The notes below the pieces were generated by a model that was given only the letters and a program-made list of their open reading frames with translations, made no database searches and was not told where the DNA came from. Positions 22,490-35,686 of a stretch of DNA of 64,000 bases are shown here, piece after piece; the stretch's first letter is position 1; each line of letters opens with the position of its first letter. Source of the DNA: Thecaphora thlaspeos. Taxonomy: Eukaryota > Basidiomycota > Ustilaginomycetes > Urocystidales > Glomosporiaceae. The position numbers were made by a program, and so were the translations under genes. The stretch covers positions 238,501 to 302,500 of the forward strand of contig UWYS01000022.1 of NCBI GenBank assembly GCA_900291925.1, read 5' to 3'.

Positions 22490-23650
22490 CGGAGCGACGG
22501 AACCTGCAACGCGCGACGCCGTCGACTGAGCCGACTCGCCGGCCCTGATTTGCTCGCAAGGAGATCTGAGCCAGCTGCTCGACGACAAGAAGCAAGCACA
22601 CATGGATTGCATGACGCTCTAGACATGCCAAGGCGTCAGCACAGAATCCCTCGTCTCCTCTCGCTGTTCCTCACACCCCGAGGTTGCGAGGGTGGAAGCA
22701 GCCACGGTCTACCCCAGACGCACGATGCAGCGGTCGAGGAATGTAGCTCTAGTGTAGAGGATAGCGGTCATGCTGTGGCCGACGTTCGCGACCTCCAGAG
22801 TCATGTTGCTGTCCCGGAGGCACTTGGCGGTCTAGCGATCAGAAGTGCAAATAACTCTCGTAGGCACGATCGGCCCACGCAGTCGCACTGCCAGCCCATC
22901 GCCGTACTGAAGTGGTTCGTGTCGCCATCATCACCAAGTCGAGCTCGGAGTCTGCGTGAGCGAGAGGCTTGGCCAGGCGGCGGCGCGGTGGGCGCGCTCC
23001 AAAACGGCCGGTTTAAAAGTTTGTTCGTCGGGATGCACAGGCCAGGCCGATCGATGTACGTGCGACGAGCGAGCGCGCTGGCCAGGTGGCCCGAGCCACC
23101 GCCCTTTTTCTAAGCCCGACGCGACGGTGCGACAAGCGGGCAGGCAAGGCGGTGCAGAGATGGAGACATACTGTATTACTTTGACTGTACTGCGTCGACG
23201 CTGGGGTGCAGGCCCAACATACCTGAGTGTGCCTGATCACTCGTTCCTATTCGCTACGCCCGCTGGCATGCGCTATTCGCTGTACGCGATCTGACCCCTT
23301 CTTTTTTCCTTTCTGCGTCGGCCTTGACGACTCATGCCCAGCGCCCGCTCCAGACCGGTCTTCCTTGGTCGCACTTTCGTCGTCGTCAAGAGAAGAACCC
23401 AGGCGGCCAAGGAGAGGACGAGGGCAAGGGCAGGGCAAGGGCGAGGGCGCAAGGCAAGGCGGTCCGCGCCGCACAGCCCCTCTCGCCCGCCCGCCCGTCC
23501 GCCCCTTTCGTCTCCCTTACCTCCCCTTCACACCAACCAGCCTTCCCTCCTCATCACCTGCACCTTCCTGATCCACCAGCTCCCTTCACCTGTCCCCCCC
23601 CCCCCCCCTCGCACCACCACCTCAACTCACCACCACTACACAGAGCCAAG
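22490..23650. promoter_or_regulatory. Actin upstream region
   Basis: This 1.16-kb stretch holds the HIS6 3' end and the ACT1 promoter and leader. The last 170 bp are strongly pyrimidine-rich, with a C15 homopolymer at 23594-23608, just before the ATG at 23651. Such CT-rich leaders are common in highly expressed fungal genes. No gene is supported here. Confidence 0.5.
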
Positions 23651-25646
<1,996 letters not shown>

Positions 25647-26094
25647 GCGAGCGCTTTGCTGTCGGGCGTGGCGCCGTGCCGCACTGCAGACGATCCCAAC
25701 GGCTCGGATGCCTTGACTGCGGCGGTGAGGGGGAAGGAGAACGGCGGAGGATCGAGAAACGTCCGAGGAGTGAAACGGCCATCCATGCGCCGAGGCGGTC
25801 GGGGACGTCAACAATGGCGGCGGGCGTGTCGCCCTCGGACGGTCTTGGTTGTAGATACAGCTTTCTTCCTCCCTTCTCACAGCTCTCGCGTCTCTCTTGT
25901 CATCATCATTCTAAACACGAACAAGAAGCAACGAATCCTAACAGAGTAACGAACGGAATTGATGGCTTCTGACCATGGACAGGACTCTCGTCGGAATCTC
26001 TTACCGCCGAGGCCTTTTCCCTCGATGCGCAGCCTACCTGCCAGCTTCGACTCTTTCGCGAACGGTGGTTGCAGATCCTGTGCAAAAAAGGGAA
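25647..26094. other. ACT1 3' region
   Basis: This region contains the ACT1 3' UTR and the spacer to the tRNA. No further gene is seen. The run of six A at 26085-26090 belongs to the tRNA terminator on the other strand. Confidence 0.4.
26085..26090 (-). terminator. RNA polymerase III terminator of the tRNA-Phe gene
   Basis: On the minus strand a T6 run follows the tRNA 3' end by four nucleotides. This is the standard Pol III stop signal. Confidence 0.8.
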
Positions 26095-26216
26095 TGCCCT
26101 CAACCTGGGTCGAACAGGTGACCTTGCGATGCCCAATCGACAGAATAAACCAACTAAAGTCTTTACGTCCGAAGATATCTTCAGTCGCACGCTCGTACCA
26201 ACTGAGCTATAAGGGC
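26095..26216 (-). tRNA. tRNA-Phe (anticodon GAA) with a 48-nt intron
   Basis: The cloverleaf can be folded by eye on the minus strand. The acceptor stem GCCCTTA pairs with TGAGGGC, followed by discriminator A. The D stem is GCTC/GAGC. The anticodon stem TGCGA/TCGCA has loop CTGAAGA, giving anticodon GAA. The T stem ACCTG/CAGGT encloses TTCGACC (B box). An intron at 26131-26178 interrupts the loop after position 37, the normal place for nuclear tRNA introns, and removing it leaves 74 nt. CCA is not encoded. The Pol III terminator follows directly. Confidence 0.93.
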
Positions 26217-26422
26217 AGTCATTGTTACATGACTACAGTCAAATATACATATACATCTTGTGAATTTTCTGGGCTTCCGTTCATGCTGGCCACAGCGCCG
26301 GCAGACGTATGCTCGCCGTGACAGACTTGAAACGCAGATGAGACAGAGATGCTGCGGTGTATCACCGCACGCCTCTAGATACATGCCACTCGCTAGAAAC
26401 CCGAATCTGCCTAGCCGACGCT

Positions 26423-29400
26423 CTACGTCTCCCCCCCAAAGAAGGCGGTGAGACGAGGATCCGTGCTGGCCAGGCCAAGACCACCACCGCGCGGGATCGC
26501 ATGCAGCGGCGCTCCAGAGATCCCTGCGGCCGCATCGCCCTGCTCCATCCACTGCGCATCTGGCTGGGATACGCTCGCATCGACGTCCCGCACAAAGAAG
26601 CTATCCCAGATCGCCGGATATTCCGATGTCAGAGGCATCTCGTTCCAAAAGTCGCAGTAGCTATTCCACGCCGTCGGGTCCACTTGTAGGGGGATTGTGG
26701 CCGCCGAGGGCCCGGTGGAGGATTGGAGGGCCGGCGCCGTCTGCGAACTTGATAGGTTCGCGCCGGAACTGGTCGAGTCGGCCATCAGCACGGATGAAGG
26801 ACCCCCCTGCAAATTGTCAAACGGGACCGCTGAAGACGAGAGCTGGGCGCTGTCACGGAACCGGACGGCCTCGTGCGCGAGATCGTCAAGGGCTCCATTG
26901 GTGGAGCGAGTCCGTTGCTGTGCCTCGCCGCGGCTGGCTGCGTCGCCAGTATCTGTCGACAGGCCAACGTGGGCTCTGACCTCGTTCCGCGCATCCGCAA
27001 AGGCTTTCTGCGCTCGCGCTGTCTCGACATGCGGCTCCTCGGTCGCCGCCGATTCCTCTTCCTCCGCCTTCGAGATCCTGATCGGACTGCTTGGCCTCGT
27101 CTTTGCGCTGGCGATGCAGAGCTTCTGCAGCGTCGTGACGTGGTGGCTGGCAATCTTCCACGTCGGGCCGATTCGGTCGAGGAACTTGAGGCACTGGCCC
27201 AGGTACATTTCGCTCTCCTTCATCGACGCCAGCTGGCCGGAGGTCACCGCCCATACGGAGCCGACCTGCAGCATTTCGTCGTCTTCATCATCGTCATCCG
27301 GCTCTTCTTCCGAGGACCAGCCTCGAGTCGTCGATTGCAGAGATTGATCGAAGCCAAACCGAGACGAGTTTTGACCCCCTTCCCTCAGCCGCTTGGCGAG
27401 CCGAGACTGATGCCGGCGGTGCGCCCGGGCGGCGTGGATGGGCGCAAGTGCAGAGTGAATTGTGGCACTCTGAAAGATGAGATATACCCAGCTCGATGGG
27501 ATCTTGCGGATCCGAAAGGTGGTGCCGTAGACCTGAAGGATGTCGCAGACTTTTTTGGCCGCCAAGCTGCAAATCTCCAGACCGGGAGGCGTCGAATTGT
27601 GGAGCGGGTGCGCCGGGCCGCCTGACCCCGTGTCACCGTCAGTCGGCGGGAGCTCGCCGTGAAACGAAGGCGAAGAGGGCGAGACGATGTCCTGCATCTG
27701 CGGCTGTAGCGGTACCGAGGTGAAGTCGTTCGAGGTCGACCCGGATCTTGCTGAGGAGTTGGGAGGCCCGGACCGGTTGGCAGGATCCACGTTGAGGCCG
27801 GGGTCCGCGTTTGGGACTCGAGAAGTCTTTGCGTCGCGGCCAGATCTTCCCAGCTTGAGCAGCTGCGGGACCCTCGGTCTATGCAGGAGGATGACGCAGA
27901 TGCAGTACCAGCCTCTCACAGTGAGCACATGAGGTCCGACGCCCCGATGGGCCCTCGTGCCGGGTTGATCCATCCCGCTGGACGTGAAGCGCTCTGCCGA
28001 GGGGGGCGGATCTGTCCACTGCAAGTGGGCCGGCAGCGCTTGCCTCCACATCTGCAAGGCTGCGTTCAGCCTCACTTGCACGGCACGGTCGGAATCCCCT
28101 TGGCTCCGCCTGCGTTCGCTTCTCGCGCGTGGGCTGTAGATGTCGTCGAGGATGTGTTCTAGGATGCCCATCAGCTGCGCCCAAGAGTGAAAGCTGCTCA
28201 TCGCGTGGACCTTGACCCCTTCCATGACGTGCAGCCAGCCCGGGGGTACGAACAGACGCGTGGTGTCGTTGAGCCACAGGTCGTACTCGTCCCTCTCGTA
28301 AATGGAAGGCATGTCGGTCTCGATGTCGATGCTGCGAAGCTGCACCGGCTTCTCGAGGACGACCGAGAGTATCTTGTCGAGGATGTGCGCGGCCCAGAGC
28401 ACCCGCTTTTGCTCCTGCAGGACCGCGTTGCTGGCACCGCTGCCACCAGCGCCGGCGCCGGCGGCAGACGTCTGTGTCCGATTGCTCAGCCTATGCAGAT
28501 TCATGTCGAGAACAGTCCGGACGGCGATGCCGCTAAAGTGCCAGGCGCTCGAGTTGTTGCCCGATCCCATCTCGACGACGCTTATGAGGATGGCCGCTTG
28601 GACGGTGGCGGTGTCTCTTTCGAATCTGCCGTTGAGAATCCTCTCCTTGACCCGGTCGACAAAATGCCGGCAGAGCTCGCCAGACGTCCAAGCCTCCTTG
28701 ACGGCCACCGTGTCGGGGCGGCAACCGAAGAAGAGATCCAGTTGCGAGCTAGGAGCGGAGCCTCGCTCCGAGGTGTCAACATTGGTGTCAAAGGTAGCCG
28801 ACGCCACAGCCAGGATGGCTTCGAAGAGGATCGGCTTGTCCGTGCGTAGCGACTGCAGCGAGGTGATGGACGGCAGATAGATGATCGGCCAGTGGGGATG
28901 GATGAAAGCCTCGTAGATGCTAATCAGGCGCTGAACGATGGTGCTCGGCAAGGAGTCCTCCGCCTTCTGGATCGGTCGGCTGCCGCGAAGACCTAGGCGA
29001 ATCCTTGCGCCGTCGTCTGACGGGTCGCCCGACGTATGGGGCGGTGTCGAGAACGTCGGATTCGGCATGCCCGATGCCGATGTCGAGGACCAAAATGATG
29101 TGCCCGGAGACTCGTCGTGCGTGCGATCCGATGACGAGGCGTACAGGCTCTCTCGCTTGCCGTGATACACGGCGTCGGTAGCGCTGTTTCGCTCGTAGAT
29201 GGTAGCGGCGGCGGAACTGGGCAGCTGCCGATGGTAGTTGAACGACGTGGATGCAGGCTGGGCGGCGGTAGTGTGGGTAAAGGACGCTACTGTCCTCAGA
29301 AAGTAGGGGCCCCGTTGGGCGACAGCAGGCCAGGCAGGGTGCGGGCTTGCACCTCTGGCAAGACCCGGTGGCGTCGGCACAGAAGCCGAGGCCATTAGCC

Positions 29401-30516
29401 CGCCACCGAGAACTCCGCCCAGACTATTGGCCGATAGATTGTACCTGCTGAGAGTTTGGGGGCCAGTTCCGTTCTGCAGAGTCGATGGACCGAGCCCATC
29501 GCTGTGTTGGGGACGTTGAGGCTGGTGGCTGTACTGGATGTGCGATGAAAAATCGCCGGAAGCCAACTGCACGTTGGCGGCTGCCGGTCTCGAGAACGAG
29601 GTTGAGGGTAAACCGTAGTCGCGTGGTCTTTCAGCTTGACCGTATACCCTGCTCGGCGCCATTACCGGGCGTCTCCAGTTGGAGTAAGGGGGCATCTGCA
29701 GGGCCACATCATGTGGTGGATCAGAGAAAGGGAAGCTTCAGTTCGCTAGCTCTATGGAAAACCTTGTCGTGATGCCGATCGACCTACGTCTTCACTCACA
29801 CTTCCTTGTGTCTCATTTGACGGGCGTCTCTGCAGGACAGCTTCGGGTGCCGTGGTCGTTTCGTGCTTCCATGGTCGATGGTAGGATGGCTCTCGAGCGG
29901 AACCGTCCCAGCCTGGCGAGTCTTGAAGTCTGTTCCGGACGCCTTCGGATTCCGTCGTCGACCCAAGCCCAGCTTCGGGACGGTACAATCTTGCAGAAGA
30001 GGTCTCTCCGGAGATGCTGGACAGCACAAAGTCGACGGTAGGCAGTCTGTCTCCATCTGACGGCAGACGAGGAACATAGACGGCCTCTTCGGAATGGCAG
30101 GGATGAGACAGCATCGGCTTTTGGTACGCCTGGCCGTTTGCCTCGGCTGCGCCAAGTCCTTTCGCGTCCTGCTTGGCGTCCGCTGCAGTTGGATCCGCAG
30201 TCTGCGTTTGCAGAGGGGCCTCGGAAGCGGCAGCACCGGTCTGTGGTGCGGGGCGCTTCTTCTTGACGCCGCCTCGGGCGGGCGCACCCTTGGGAGGGCC
30301 GCGCTTTTTGGGAGTCGTGTAGAAGCATTCGTGTTGACCGCGGGCGCACGAAGAGCAAGGCAGGAGGCCATCGCACTTTGCCTTTCTGTGGGAACAGTGG
30401 GTACAGGCCCTGCTTGAACGGACCCTTGCCGGCTCCGGGTTCTGCTTTTTCGAAGGCGATGTAGCGAGCTGATCGGCCGGGCTTGCCGAGGCCGGCGAGC
30501 CGGATGAGCCCGTCAT
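26423..30516 (-). CDS. Zn(2)-C6 fungal transcription factor with fungal_trans domain
   Basis: Two exons, 30516-29800 and 29695-26423, give 1329 aa. The intron is 104 nt with GTGAGT...CTGCAG ends. A binuclear zinc cluster lies near the N-terminus: Cys38, 41, 48, 54, 57 and 64 follow the CX2CX6CX5CX2CX6C spacing. A basic linker (TPKKRGPPKG) follows, as in sugar-metabolism regulators of this class. The middle (about residues 500-800) is a fungal-specific transcription factor domain, recognisable by HPHWPIIYLPS, by RHFVDRVKERILNGRFERDT and by the EQKRVLWAAHILDKILSVVLEKPVQL segment. Ser/Gly-rich disordered stretches flank it, with an acidic EEEPDDDDEDDEML patch near residue 1040. It should bind paired CGG-type sites as a nuclear regulator; the target pathway cannot be read from sequence. 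Confidence 0.88.
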
Positions 30517-31037
30517 CCTGGCGAGTGGAACTTGATGGTCGAGGCTGTGACGTTGACAGGGGCGCTAGACGAGCGGCAGGAGGGGCTGGAACGGATATAG
30601 AGAGCGAACGAGGTAGCAGGAATGGCCGTGGACGGCGCGCGAGATCAGGAGCGCTGCTGGTCTAGCTCAACCTCACCCGTGCGATGTGGAGCTGAGCTTT
30701 CCCATCGAGGGGCAGCGTCAAGGGCAGAGAGTACGCTCAAAGCACGTCTGGTATGCTCGACGTCCAAGACGTGCAGTGTACACTGCCGAGTATCAGAGGC
30801 TTGCGCGTCCCACGGTGGTGCCTGGTCTCTGGGGTGCCCGCCGGAAGAAAGAATCGAACAGAATGGCGCTGCCTCCTCGTCGCCGGCGGCGCTGATCTGT
30901 AGATTGTGCAGCGGACGACCAGGCGCCATAGGAGCACCTATCTCAAGGCGTGGAAGCAGCGCGGGGAGAGAAAGAGAGAGAAAGAGAGAGAGAGAGTGAG
31001 GGAGAGAGAGGGTTAGGGAGGGAGAGGGAGGGAGAGG

Positions 31038-31096
<59 letters not shown>

Positions 31097-32140
31097 CGGC
31101 GTAGAATAGGCGGGGCGCGTATCAAAGGATCTCGTCCCGTTGCTCTTGATGCGGAGAGACGCTCTGGGAAGCGCTGCGATGGCGGGGCTTTAGAGAGCTG
31201 CTGAAGCAGGCCTAAGGACGTGAGCTAGCGCGGCGTGTTCGAGGTGTGGCCCAGGTGTGGTTGCGAGGAGAGCAGTGCTCAGCGAGACGCCAGATGCTTG
31301 GCGACAACAGCGGTTGCGAGAGGCGTAAGCAGGCCTGCAGCGATCTTTGCGGATAAAGGTACCCTTGTTGCGCCAGGATAGGCGGGGATGGATGAGGATG
31401 AGGATGAGGATGAGGGTGTGGCGGAGAGGGAGGAAATGCGTGATGGTGGTCGACTATAGGAAGCTCAGCGTTTCGCCGCGGCCTCCACCCACGACATACA
31501 AAGCCGCGGGCCCTACAACAGGGACAGGAGGCTCCCGGGACGACAGCGGCCTCAAGCACCACTGCCGTCGCAACAATAAATGCAATACGAATACAAATAC
31601 AACATAAACTGCAAGGATCTGAATAACTAGACTACCCTTTTGTCCGGCCTCCCACCCCTCGAGCTCCCTTCACTCTGTTTCTCGCCGCTGCCACCCATAC
31701 ACAACGTCCCTCCATTCCACACGCACGATGGTCTGGCCACATCCAGCTTCTTCTACTGCAACGCAGCGATGCTCAGCACGTTCAAAGCGTCTTGCAACTC
31801 GCAAGCGTGTTCGAGTGGCGGTTGATGATGTTCGACTGCGGCCCTACCGAATCCACGGCCACAAAGACACTCTTCTCCGCTTTGCGCGGCAAAAGCTTTG
31901 CAGCTGTTGTGTTGAGTGGGAGATGCCTGAGTCAGGAGGGAAAGCCTCCGACGCTGCCAATTGGCGCAGCTAACGCGGCTGGCGCCGGCTGCAAAGAGCG
32001 TGGCGGCGGCCCTGCGACTTGTTCATAGACTTGGCCGGGCTCTTGACTGTGTTCGCATTCTTCGGTACAACGATGATAACGTGCCCATGCACAGACCGGC
32101 GAGCAGGAGAAGAGAGCTGGGTATGTTGAGGACGTCCGCC
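30517..32140. other. Upstream region of the Zn-cluster gene, with a long GA-rich repeat
   Basis: About 1.6 kb without a convincing gene. The tract at 30965-31094 is the chief feature. Open frames on both strands have skewed composition and no recognisable domain. The region should include the Zn-cluster gene promoter and the VTI1 3' end. Confidence 0.4.
30965..31094. repeat. Purine-rich (GA)n simple repeat
   Basis: About 130 bp of GA dinucleotides mixed with GGGA units, ending in an uninterrupted GA stretch of about 50 bp. Confidence 0.95.
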
Positions 32141-33039
32141 CTAGAACTTCGAGTAGAGGATCAGCAGGATCAGCAGAACCAGGACGATCACGATGCCCAT
32201 GGTGATTACTTTTTGCTGCTTGGCCCTGAATTGGGACGAGGCGCCGAGGTCGCGGACCACGCAGGCAAACGAGACACAGGAGCAGCAAAGACACGTCCGA
32301 ATCAGCGACAGGCCTGGGGCGATGGATTGAGTGAAGGAGGCAGCAAGCATGTCTCACCGTCGAATCATCTTGCTCAGTGTCCTGGACGACCGGTCGATGT
32401 TTGCATCGGCTTGCCTCAACTGTACCGACAGAGCAATGGGGGGCAGTGGCGGCCGCCGCCGAATGTATCAGTCATGCCGCACAGGTCTTCGCTTTCGCCG
32501 CCCAAGGAGGAGGGATTATATCGACTCACAGTGTCCCTGGAATGTTCGATCTGCTCCCGCTGCCCTCTCAGGTCCCTCAGGATGTCGGCGCCCATATCCT
32601 CGGTCTCCAGCGCCAGCCTCTGGCTCTCTTCCAGCCGTCTCGTGCCATCTTCTAGCGTCGCCGTCCCCTGCAGCAGCCTCTCCCGCTGTCCCCGAGTGCT
32701 CTGCGATTCTAGATCCTCCCCTCTCTCTTCCTCCAGGGCGACATTGTAGCCGCCGCCGCCAGCGTTAAAGGCCGTCTTGACATCCTGCTTCAGCGCCTCT
32801 ACCTCGCTCTTCTGCGTTCGAAGCTCGACAAGGAAGCGCGAGCGGACAGATTGCGGGAACGAAGAGATCTCGAGCTCCATCTGCGAGAGAATCTCGCCGC
32901 ATTCCTCCAGCTCCATGTCGAGGCGGCGCAGCGACGCCTTCCGAGGTTCGCCGCCGGAAGGAAGCGACGAGATCTTGGTCCTCACAGAGGCAACCAGCGT
33001 GCTGAGGTCCGAGCTGTAGGAGGAAAGGAGGTCAGACAT
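32141..33039 (-). CDS. VTI1: VTI1, Qb-SNARE of Golgi/endosome/vacuole fusion
   Basis: Three exons, 33039-32530, 32419-32358 and 32225-32141, give 218 aa, matching yeast Vti1 (about 217). Introns are GT-AG. The N-terminus is a three-helix Habc-type domain (about residues 5-95). The SNARE coiled coil runs from about 130 to 195, with the zero-layer Gln in DLRGQREQI. Exon 2 encodes the conserved LRQADANIDRSSRTLSKMI segment. Exon 3 supplies the linker AKQQKVIT and a C-terminal membrane anchor of about 18 hydrophobic residues ending YSKF. This tail-anchored protein acts in several trans-SNARE complexes at the trans-Golgi, endosomes and vacuole. Confidence 0.94.
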
Positions 33040-33400
33040 CGTGGCAACGTCGAGGGTAAGATGGGAGAGCGGAGGAGGAAGGGTTGAAATCTGGATGGAG
33101 ACGGTGAGGGTGCTGGATTCGACGGAGCGCGAGGACGAGATTCGGATGGTGAGGCTGAAGAATGTGATGTAAGCGGGCCGTGATTCGGGGTTTACCCTGC
33201 CTGTGCGAGATGGCTGGAAAGAGATGACAGTGAGGAGTGGCGGTGGTGATGATGGTGGGTGGTGGGTGGTGGGCGGTAGGTGTTGAGGATGGGTCGAGAC
33301 TCTGCCTATCCAGTGTAGTTACTGCCGAGCGACCAAGACGTCCGTGCGAGTGCCGCCCTTTCTCCATCGTTTTTGGCTCGCGCCTTGACAGGGTGATGAC
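33040..33400. promoter_or_regulatory. VTI1 upstream region
   Basis: GC-rich host sequence upstream of VTI1, with a TGGTGGGTGG-type repeat near 33250-33280. Composition changes sharply soon after 33400, where the repeat island starts. Confidence 0.4.
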
Positions 33401-34160
33401 GATCGCAACCAAAATAAATGCGACAAAACACTCTTTAAGGTGGGTGTCAGAATTTCTTGTTAACACCACAACAACCCATTGGGACACAAAAAACTGAAGA
33501 TTAAAATGTAAAATGAGGTGCTAACAATCAAACTAAAGGTGATAATGACTGTTACTGTTGTTTAGACAGGGAGCAAACAAGGTACTAGACCATCTTTACA
33601 GAGGGAGCAGACAGATGTGTTGACCTAGGTGCCAGCTGACAAGTTTGCAAGAAGAACCATCCCAATTGACAAACACCCCAGTGGTGTTACTGACCAGCAG
33701 TGGCCCCATCCATGTGATAATCCAACAGGAAGCCAAGGGGCACAGGTTTCCTACAATTTCTCTCCTATGATTCTCTTTCTTCTCTGGGTTGTTTGTATTT
33801 GGCACCTACTGGGGTATTTGTCATGCTTCAACTCCTACAGCCCATCCAACAAAACTCCTAATTTTGACCTGAGGTGTCACTACCTTGATACTGATGTTGA
33901 TTGATATGTCAATAATACCATTTGTATTGCTATCAAAAAAGCATGTATTGAATTGCAGCATAAGATCCAAGACTCCTCAAGTCAAGACTCCCCAAGCAGG
34001 CCCACAAGCATGAAGGACATGCAGATGGTGCTCTGGCACAAGCAGAACAAGACCTGCTACACTTGTAAGAAGAAGCAAGAGCTTACCAAGTGACTCAAGG
34101 TCTACAACCAAACCATTACAAATGGGCCTAGAATCAAAGATATGCTTATAGTTGGAATGA

Positions 34161-34310
34161 GAGGTGCAACTACTTTAATGCTGATGATGGTTGGTGGTAT
34201 TCAGAAGAGAAGGGGCAATCGATGTTGGCTAATATACAAGGAGAGAAGGCTGGTATGCCCCACATGCTTTGCTGGCAGCCTCTTGGATCTGCTGCCCCCA
34301 CCTTCCAGCT
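34161..34310 (+). repeat. Dispersed repeat copy 1 (left arm of inverted pair)
   Basis: Starts GAGGTGCAAC and contains the stretch GTATTCAGAAGAGAAGGGGC. The same sequence, reverse complemented, appears at 34519-34673. A diverged direct copy lies near 37671-37832. The arms of the pair are about 150 bp with a spacer near 210 bp. Confidence 0.85.
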
Positions 34311-34518
34311 CAGATCTGTACCCCACTTTCCAACTCTCTTCCTCAGGTCCTTGGTTGCTCTACTACAAAGGTATGGCCCTAAAAAGCCATTTTTGCCAAA
34401 AGCCAAAATTTCAAAGCTGTCCATTTGACCTGGAAAAATGGCGCCGCTGTTTTTGAGCAAAAAGCTGTAAAACAGCGGCATCAATTTTCTGCCAGATGCC
34501 CTGCCAGACTGCCAGACG

Positions 34519-34673
34519 GATCTGAGTCAGGAAGTGGGGGTACAGATCCATGAGACTGCCAACAAAGCATGTGCAGCATACCAGTCTTCTCTCCTTGTAT
34601 ATTAGCCAACATTGATTGCCCCTTCTCTTCTGAATACTACCAACCATCATCACCATTGACATAGTTGCACCTC
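34519..34673 (-). repeat. Dispersed repeat copy 2 (right arm of inverted pair)
   Basis: Reverse complement of copy 1, with scattered substitutions. It ends GTTGCACCTC, the complement of the left arm's start. Together with 34161-34310 it could fold into a long hairpin, as foldback elements or MITEs do. Confidence 0.85.
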
Positions 34674-34894
34674 ACCTCACAACTCCACTCTACCTTTTAA
34701 CTTGGATGGGTACCCTACTTTGCAACTGAGAGCCCCTCAAACTCAAGATACTAGTTGGGCCAGGCACCTAGAGGTTGTGCTAGGCACCCTGGCACCCCTC
34801 TGCACCCGCTGCCAGTCTTCCAGCCCCACTTCTTTGCCGGCAAGAGCAAGGTGGCTGAGGAAAGCTTGTTAATCCCCTTGATGCCTGGTGAGTC

Positions 34895-35686
34895 TTACGG
34901 AGTTGTCCTGCATGCATGGGGTTCCTTTGTGATGCTGACTGTGTCCTCAACACCTTCATTCCAGCCAGCTGCCAGCATGAGCTGCGCAACCCCAAGTGGG
35001 AGCACTGCACTGCCTGCTTGCATGCTTGCAACAGCAGGAGGCTCTGCATTTACAAACAAGCTGTGGTTGACCACCTTGCTGCTGCTGATGCTACTTGCCA
35101 TAATGTTACCTGCTTTGTCTTTGTCTTGGCAATGCTGCAGCTGGCACCTGCTGCCCTTGCCATCCAGAGTGGTCTTGAAGTAGTCAAAGGGGTTGTTGTT
35201 GCTGCCCATGCTGCTGCTGCTGCTGCTGTTTCTGGACAAGGGTGCACCAGGCTCATTACTCTTTTGGGTGGTGGTCTGCTTGCCTCCGTCCTCCTCTTTT
35301 TCCTCCTGCTTGTCCCAGTCTTTATTGCCCTGGTGACCTTTGGCGGCACTGCCAGTCTTGCTCTGCTCCCTCTTGCACAGCTTGCATGTGCTGAATGGAG
35401 TCTGTGCTGCTGCAGAGGGACATTGGCTGGCCTTCTTCCTTGCCTTGGTTGCCTTGAGGGCCAGAAGAAGGCAAGCTTGTGATGTGGCTGGGGGAGGGAT
35501 GGTAATTGGCAGGAGGATACCCAACAAGGCTGCGTGTCTTGGACAAACTATGGCCAGGAGCGCACTGAGAGTGCCAGGAAAGGGTGACAAGAGCAGGTAA
35601 TCTTTGGCCAGAGAGGAAGACAAGGAGAATGAGTTTGAGTAGTCAGAGGGAGCATTAGCAATATTGTGGGTGGTAGCATTGGGCAA
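34895..35686 (-). CDS. Unrecognised open frame inside the repeat island
   Basis: A 263-codon open frame I do not recognise. It contains a Cys pair in the motif CKLCKREQ (perhaps half of a zinc finger), a Lys/Glu/Gln-rich charged stretch and a Ser run encoded by a GCT/CTG-type triplet repeat (about 35208-35236). It is more likely a piece of a decayed mobile element than a host gene, because it lies in the AT-richer island and has no clear domain. It may not be expressed. Confidence 0.25.
   Translation of the reverse strand: MPNATTHNIANAPSDYSNSFSLSSSLAKDYLLLSPFPGTLSALLAIVCPRHAALLGILLPITIPPPATSQACLLLALKATKARKKASQCPSAAAQTPFSTCKLCKREQSKTGSAAKGHQGNKDWDKQEEKEEDGGKQTTTQKSNEPGAPLSRNSSSSSSMGSNNNPFDYFKTTLDGKGSRCQLQHCQDKDKAGNIMASSISSSKVVNHSLFVNAEPPAVASMQAGSAVLPLGVAQLMLAAGWNEGVEDTVSITKEPHACRTTP

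Noticed and set aside
22550..23294. Frames of 112-187 codons upstream of actin
   Set aside because: No domain, and overlapping alternatives on both strands. They lie in the presumed promoter.
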